DNA from: a virus | Reading direction: 5' to 3' (one strand) | Virus record (IMG/VR): IMGVR_UViG_3300035181_003098 | Span: 1 to 35,854 of that record | Length of the DNA stretch: 35,854 nt | In this document: positions 31,680 through 35,854 of the stretch, piece after piece | Layout: every line of letters begins with the position of its first letter | Numbering within the stretch: position 1 is the stretch's first letter | Notes under the pieces: model-generated | The model's database searches: none | Seen by the model: the letters and a program-made list of their open reading frames with translations, nothing else | Told to the model about the DNA's origin: nothing | Translations under genes and position numbers: made by a program

Positions 31680-33956
31680 TTGGAAATTTTTAATGATTTA
31701 GCAGAATTCAAAGTCATCAAGCGAGATGGTACTTCTGATTCTTTTCAAATAAAAAAAATAATGCTTATGGTTGAATGGGCATGTGAGGGGAGAGATGTTT
31801 CTCCATCAAAATTGTATGAACGGTTCATTCCTTTTTTAGTTGATGACATGAAGACTTCTGTTATTCAAAATCAGCTAATTAAAATTGCACTTAGTTTGAC
31901 AACAATTGATGAACCTGATTGGGCTGATGTTGCTGGAAACTTGTTGCTTTTAAACGTCTATAAGAATCATAAAGAATATATTAATGATAATTCTATCTTT
32001 GGTTATTCTACTCTTTATGATTTTATTATTGCTACTACTAATGATCTTCTTTTAGATCAAGAAATAGTAGATAAGTATTCAAAAAAAGATATTGATTCAA
32101 TTAATGAAGAAATTGATATTAAATATGATGAATTTGATTATTCTGGTATTAATTTATTAGATAAAAGATATCTTATTCAGTATAAAGGCAAAGCAATTGA
32201 GCCTCCTCAATTTATGTATGCTCTTACTGCAATGGTTATTTTTAAGAATATAGCAGATAAGTCCAGAAGACTTCAGTTGGTCAAAGAATGTTATACTCTT
32301 TTTGCTCAACAAATACTTTCTCCTGCAACTCCTAATCTTTCTAATCTTAGAAAATATGGTCGTGGTTCTTCTCCTAGTTGTTTTATTCTTAAAATTGAAG
32401 ATGATCTTGAGTCAATTTATGATACTCTTCTTAGGGCTGCTGTTATTTCTAAAAATGGTGGAGCATCTGGTGTAAGCTTGTCTTCCATTAGAGGGAATGG
32501 TTCAAATATAAAGGGAATTAAGGGGGCGGCGAAAGGTGTTCTTCCTTTTATGAAACTCTTTAATGATACTGCTATTGCTGTAGATCAATTGTCTACACGT
32601 ACTGGAGCAATTACAGTTGCTCTTGATGTTTGGCATACTGATTTTTTTGATTTTCTTAATATGAGAAAAGAGAACATTGATATTAGAGTTCAGTGCCAAG
32701 ATTTATTTGGACAGATTTGTGTTAATGATGTCTTTCTTGAACGCTATAATGAATCTAAAAAGATTAATTCACATACTCCTAATTGGTTACAGTTTTGTCC
32801 GCATGAGTTTTTCAGAGAAACAGGTATACACATAGAGGACTTATATGGAGAAGTGTTTAGAGAGGCATACCTTAAGGCTGAGGAACTATTCAATAATGGT
32901 GTGTGGCTTAATGGTAAAATGGTTTCATCAAGAGAAGTAATGCTTCGTATTCTTGAGACATGTAAGGAGACTGGACTTCCATATGTTTTTAATAAAGATT
33001 ATGTTAATGAATGTAATCCTAATAAACATAAAGGTGTCATTTATTGTGGAAATCTTTGTCAGGAGAGTTTTAGCACATTTGATAATGAATATAGTCATGT
33101 GTGCAATTTAACATCTTTGAATCTTTCTAAAATTGATACTCCTGAAAAATTAGAAAAAGCAGTAAGAATGGCAGTTATTAGTCTTAATCAAATTGTTACT
33201 CTTTCTACTTCTCCACTTGAGAGTACTAGAAAACATAATGATTTATTTAGAATTATTGGTATTGGAGCGTTAGGGTATCATGATCATCTTGTTAAAAAGG
33301 GAATGAATTATACTGAATCTTCAAATTATGCCTATGAACTTTTTGAAAAAATAGCTTATTGGGCCATTGATGAATCAGTTAATGAAACCATACACCTTGG
33401 TGAATATCCTGCTTTTTCTGGCTCTGACTGGGAAAATGGAATTTTCTTTGGTCGCAATATTTATGATGAAGATTTTAGTATTACTCCTGGAATGAATGAA
33501 AAGTGGATTAGGCTTTATGAGGATAAGGTTGCTAAGTATGGTATGGCTAATGGTGGCTTAATGGCAATAGCTCCTAATACTGGAACTTCTCAATTAGTAA
33601 ATTCTTCTGCTTCAATCCTTCCTGTTTATAGTAAGTTTTTCATAGAAAAGAATAGACTTATGGCTGTTCCTTTTGCTGCAAAGTATTTGTCTAATGAAAC
33701 CTTTTGGCTTTATCAGGAAGCTGTTAATTTAAATCCTGAATTTATAATTGACGTTTGTCAAAATGTTCAAGCTTGGGTAGATCAAGGGATTTCCATGGAA
33801 CTTGTTCTTAATCCAAATTTATATAACAGTGCAGCGACATTGAGAGATTGGTACTTGAAGGCTTTGATTGGAGATGGATATAAGAGAAGTAAAACAGTCT
33901 ACTATCTACGTCCTCTTCAGGCTGATAAAGCTGAATGTAGTTCTTGTGCCAATTAA
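31680..33956 (+). CDS. nrdA: Ribonucleotide reductase class I large subunit
   Basis: This 758-residue protein (E. coli NrdA has 761) starts at TTG behind GTGAGG. An N-terminal ATP-cone (VIKRDGTSDSFQIKKI, then the rest to about 95) suggests allosteric control by ATP/dATP. The active site is complete: Cys234 (SSPSCFIL) and Cys475 (HVCNLTSLNLS) as the redox pair, Asn458-Cys460-Glu462 (GNLCQES), Tyr741-Tyr742 (TVYYLRPLQ) for radical transfer, and the C-terminal CSSC (753-756) for re-reduction. It converts NDPs to dNDPs for phage DNA synthesis. The radical-generating partner NrdB is not in the window, so it must lie elsewhere or be supplied by the host. Terminators flank the gene. Confidence 0.95.
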   Translation: MEIFNDLAEFKVIKRDGTSDSFQIKKIMLMVEWACEGRDVSPSKLYERFIPFLVDDMKTSVIQNQLIKIALSLTTIDEPDWADVAGNLLLLNVYKNHKEYINDNSIFGYSTLYDFIIATTNDLLLDQEIVDKYSKKDIDSINEEIDIKYDEFDYSGINLLDKRYLIQYKGKAIEPPQFMYALTAMVIFKNIADKSRRLQLVKECYTLFAQQILSPATPNLSNLRKYGRGSSPSCFILKIEDDLESIYDTLLRAAVISKNGGASGVSLSSIRGNGSNIKGIKGAAKGVLPFMKLFNDTAIAVDQLSTRTGAITVALDVWHTDFFDFLNMRKENIDIRVQCQDLFGQICVNDVFLERYNESKKINSHTPNWLQFCPHEFFRETGIHIEDLYGEVFREAYLKAEELFNNGVWLNGKMVSSREVMLRILETCKETGLPYVFNKDYVNECNPNKHKGVIYCGNLCQESFSTFDNEYSHVCNLTSLNLSKIDTPEKLEKAVRMAVISLNQIVTLSTSPLESTRKHNDLFRIIGIGALGYHDHLVKKGMNYTESSNYAYELFEKIAYWAIDESVNETIHLGEYPAFSGSDWENGIFFGRNIYDEDFSITPGMNEKWIRLYEDKVAKYGMANGGLMAIAPNTGTSQLVNSSASILPVYSKFFIEKNRLMAVPFAAKYLSNETFWLYQEAVNLNPEFIIDVCQNVQAWVDQGISMELVLNPNLYNSAATLRDWYLKALIGDGYKRSKTVYYLRPLQADKAECSSCAN

Positions 33957-34018
33957 TAATCGCATAATAACAATAAATAAAATAATAAAAATATAATATA
34001 AAAAAATGGCTAAATTTG

Positions 34019-34047
34019 GGACTCATCTTTAAGGTGAGTCCTTTTTT
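34019..34047 (+). terminator. Intrinsic terminator after nrdA
   Basis: GGACTCA (34019-34025) pairs with TGAGTCC (34035-34041) across a 9-nt loop and is followed by six T. The 60 nt between the nrdA stop and the hairpin are AT-rich and hold nothing else. Confidence 0.9.
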
Positions 34048-34064
34048 AATTCATTGGAGTTCTG

Positions 34065-34865
34065 ATGGAAAGTTTTAATGTTAATAATCTTTGGCTTGCT
34101 AGTGATGTACACTTAAACCCAACAACTTATTCAAATGTAGTAATTGATTTGATATCCTCAACATCTAAGGATGATGCAATTTTAATTGCTGGAGATATAT
34201 GTACTGCCTCAAAATTAAAATATTTTTCTGGGTTTTTTAAAGAATTGGCAAATTCATATAAATATATTTTTTATATTCTTGGTAATCATGATTATTGGGG
34301 GAGTGATTTGATTCTTGGGAAAGAAGTTTTTAAAAATTTTTTTATTGATATTGAAATAAAAAATGCATTTCTTTTAGATTCTAGCACTTCATATATTATT
34401 AATGATCATCTTTTAGTTGGAGATACTTTATGGACTGATTTTGATAAAAAGGATCCAAGAAGTATGTTAATCTGGAAAATCATTATGAATGATTCCGTTT
34501 ATATAAAAGATGACATTTTTGATTATAGACAAATTAGCTCCCAAAGGATTTACGAAGAACATTGTTCTCAAATTGATATTCTTAAGAAGAATATTGAAGA
34601 GTCAAATCTTCCAGTTATAGTCTGTACTCATCATGCTCCTTCGATTAAAAGCGTTTCGGATTACTATTATAATGATCCAATCAATCATTATTATTATACT
34701 GAGTTAACAGAATATATTATGGATAATCCAAATATTAAATATTGGCTTCATGGGCATATGCACAACAGAAATAGTTACAATATTGGATCTACTATTGTTG
34801 CCTGTAATGCTTATGGATATTCAAAAGAGATAAAATATAAGTATAAATTGTTTAAGGTTTTATGA
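34065..34865 (+). CDS. Calcineurin-like metallophosphoesterase
   Basis: This 266-residue protein starts at ATG behind TGGAG. All five metal-binding blocks are present in order: LASDVHLNP (Asp14, His16), AILIAGDIC, YILGNHDYWG, VICTHHAPS and YWLHGHMHN. The family covers phosphodiesterases, nucleotidases and DNA phosphatases; the full-length domain with nothing added does not tell which. The stop overlaps the start of the next gene, so they are coupled. Confidence 0.9.
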   Translation: MESFNVNNLWLASDVHLNPTTYSNVVIDLISSTSKDDAILIAGDICTASKLKYFSGFFKELANSYKYIFYILGNHDYWGSDLILGKEVFKNFFIDIEIKNAFLLDSSTSYIINDHLLVGDTLWTDFDKKDPRSMLIWKIIMNDSVYIKDDIFDYRQISSQRIYEEHCSQIDILKKNIEESNLPVIVCTHHAPSIKSVSDYYYNDPINHYYYTELTEYIMDNPNIKYWLHGHMHNRNSYNIGSTIVACNAYGYSKEIKYKYKLFKVL

Positions 34866-35644
34866 TGATTATCCATGTTAACGATCTTCCTTATAAAAGG
34901 ATATGTTTTAAGGGGTCGTATTTATACGATCCTTTTTTTATCAATTACGATATTAGTTTAATGAGTAAGCAAGAGAAAGAATCTAATTTTATGTATATAA
35001 TTTTTTATTCTGTCTTGATGGATCTTTTAAAAAAAATTGATAAAGGCTTAGAAGTTAGAATAGACAATATTGAGGATTTAATATTTTTTAAAATTAGAGA
35101 ATTTATTCCGTATGATATTGTATGTTCTCCGACTTCCTTATCTAGATTTGAAAAATTATCTAGAGTTATCTCCTATAGAATAATAGATATTTTATCGGAC
35201 ATTTCGGGCGGAGTTCTTGTTCAACTTAATCAAAATGTTAATTCTGTTATTAGGAGTATTGGTGAAGCCTCTTATGTTACTTTTAATATTGAGGTAGCCT
35301 ATTTTAACAAAGATGGGAAATTGAAAATTATTCTTTTTGAACCATTTAAAAGAAAAAGCTGTTATAATTCAAAAACAGCATTAGCTTTTTCCTACTGGGA
35401 AGAAATAGCGATTGTTGATTCCATTTCTATTTTTTCTCTTGGCTCAAATCTTTCCGATTTATCAAAACTTTTTCATATAGTGGCTTTTGAAGAAACTATA
35501 TTGAATATTGATGAAAGAAAACGCGGGACTCTTAATTCTATCTCAAAAGCAATCGAGAATTCTTTTTTAATTAAAAATGTGTCTTACGATCACTGTTATC
35601 AGTGTATTATGAAAGATAAATGTGGAGACAAATTGAATGTTTGA
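34862..35644 (+). CDS. Hypothetical protein with C-terminal Cys cluster
   Basis: This 260-residue protein starts at ATG overlapping the previous stop. The middle is helical and the region around residues 140-190 is strand-rich (ASYVTFNIEVAYF, LKIILFEPFKRKSCY). The C-terminus has a YDHCYQCIMKDKCGD cluster similar in spacing to the iron-sulphur cysteines of RecB/Cas4-type nucleases. An (E/D)xK pair could be FEPFKRK, but the match is poor. A divergent PD-(D/E)XK protein is one option; the function is unknown. A terminator-like hairpin lies within its first 30 codons. Confidence 0.65.
   Translation: MMIIHVNDLPYKRICFKGSYLYDPFFINYDISLMSKQEKESNFMYIIFYSVLMDLLKKIDKGLEVRIDNIEDLIFFKIREFIPYDIVCSPTSLSRFEKLSRVISYRIIDILSDISGGVLVQLNQNVNSVIRSIGEASYVTFNIEVAYFNKDGKLKIILFEPFKRKSCYNSKTALAFSYWEEIAIVDSISIFSLGSNLSDLSKLFHIVAFEETILNIDERKRGTLNSISKAIENSFLIKNVSYDHCYQCIMKDKCGDKLNV
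34913..34939 (+). terminator. Terminator-like hairpin inside a coding region
   Basis: GGGTCGT (34913-34919) pairs with ACGATCC (34926-34932, one G-T pair) over a 6-nt loop, followed by seven T. It lies at codons 18-26 of the gene starting at 34862 and could act as an attenuator between the phosphoesterase and this gene. Confidence 0.5.
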
Positions 35645-35854
35645 ATTAATCAAACTTATTCTTGAAAAGGTAAGGGAATTTATAAATAAATATTTTCCAA
35701 TTCTTTCTGATGCCATAACTGAGGTTTCCGAAATTATTGGGCTTATAAAAACTTCTAAGCAAAATATTGGACTTGATGATGTTATAGATATTTCACATTA
35801 TGTTGAAGTAACAGAAAAAACTGAAAATATTCCAATGGCATCGCCTTACTTTAA
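35637..35854 (+). CDS. Hypothetical protein, cut by window end
   Basis: The ATG at 35637 overlaps the previous gene's end by 8 nt and the frame stays open to the right edge (72 codons visible). The N-terminus is amphipathic helical (MFELIKLILEKVREFINKYF). There are no recognisable motifs. The overlap supports coupled translation with the gene before it. Confidence 0.65.
   Translation, partial: MFELIKLILEKVREFINKYFPILSDAITEVSEIIGLIKTSKQNIGLDDVIDISHYVEVTEKTENIPMASPYF

Noticed and set aside
35681-35692. TATAAATA as a T4-like late promoter
   Set aside because: It lies inside a coding region of AT-rich sequence and has no supporting context.
1-35854. tRNA genes and CRISPR arrays
   Set aside because: No cloverleaf with TTC-type T-loop and no regularly spaced repeats were seen; the Cas4-like nuclease has no cas neighbours.

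Overview
The window is AT-rich, all convincing genes lie on the + strand in tightly packed, often overlapping operons, and the gene content (PHP-type DNA polymerase III alpha, fused primase-helicase, PhoH, class I ribonucleotide reductase large subunit, Cas4-like nuclease, metallophosphoesterase, many small unknown proteins) is that of a large, probably jumbo, tailed bacteriophage. A phage-plasmid cannot be excluded. The host cannot be named from the sequence. TTG starts behind good GGAG-type ribosome binding sites are frequent.

Layout. (1) Positions 1-4636 hold a compact cassette that I read as a phage version of the plasmid PRTRC ubiquitin-like module: a tandemly duplicated small ubiquitin-like (PRTRC-C-like) protein, an E2-like protein of the PRTRC-B / Prok-E2 family D type (PFPN...CWG motif), a JAB/JAMM peptidase (HSH...D motif) and a ThiF/E1-like protein whose catalytic motifs are eroded, plus an acidic protein carrying five DQLFG-type motifs. 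(2) At 4652-6355 a reverse transcriptase with a YIDD box follows the E1-like gene by 15 nt. (3) Positions 6365-12733 hold about ten overlapping genes, of which only a MazG-like pyrophosphohydrolase and a PD-(D/E)XK-like endonuclease are recognisable. (4) Positions 12741-16848 encode a DnaG-DnaB type primase-helicase broken by an intein inside its zinc finger and a group I intron inside its Walker A motif. (5) After two accessory genes, positions 17943-27795 hold one DNA polymerase III alpha gene in five exons, split by four group I introns and two inteins; removing them gives about 1154 residues, the size of bacterial DnaE. The introns carry a LAGLIDADG, a PD-(D/E)XK-type and an HNH/NUMOD3 homing endonuclease; the first one also appears to enclose a spermidine-synthase-like gene and a small gene. 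(6) Positions 27852-35854 hold a Cas4-like nuclease, a macro-domain protein, a small tail-fibre-like protein, PhoH, NrdA, a metallophosphoesterase and unknown genes, separated by several intrinsic terminators.

The main points of interest are the ubiquitin-like cassette next to a reverse transcriptase, and the density of self-splicing elements placed in the most conserved codons of the replication genes (three inteins and five group I introns in two genes). Exon junctions were chosen by reading-frame continuity, restoration of family motifs, a U before the 5' splice site, a G before the 3' splice site and, where visible, P1 pairing. No database search or folding program was used.
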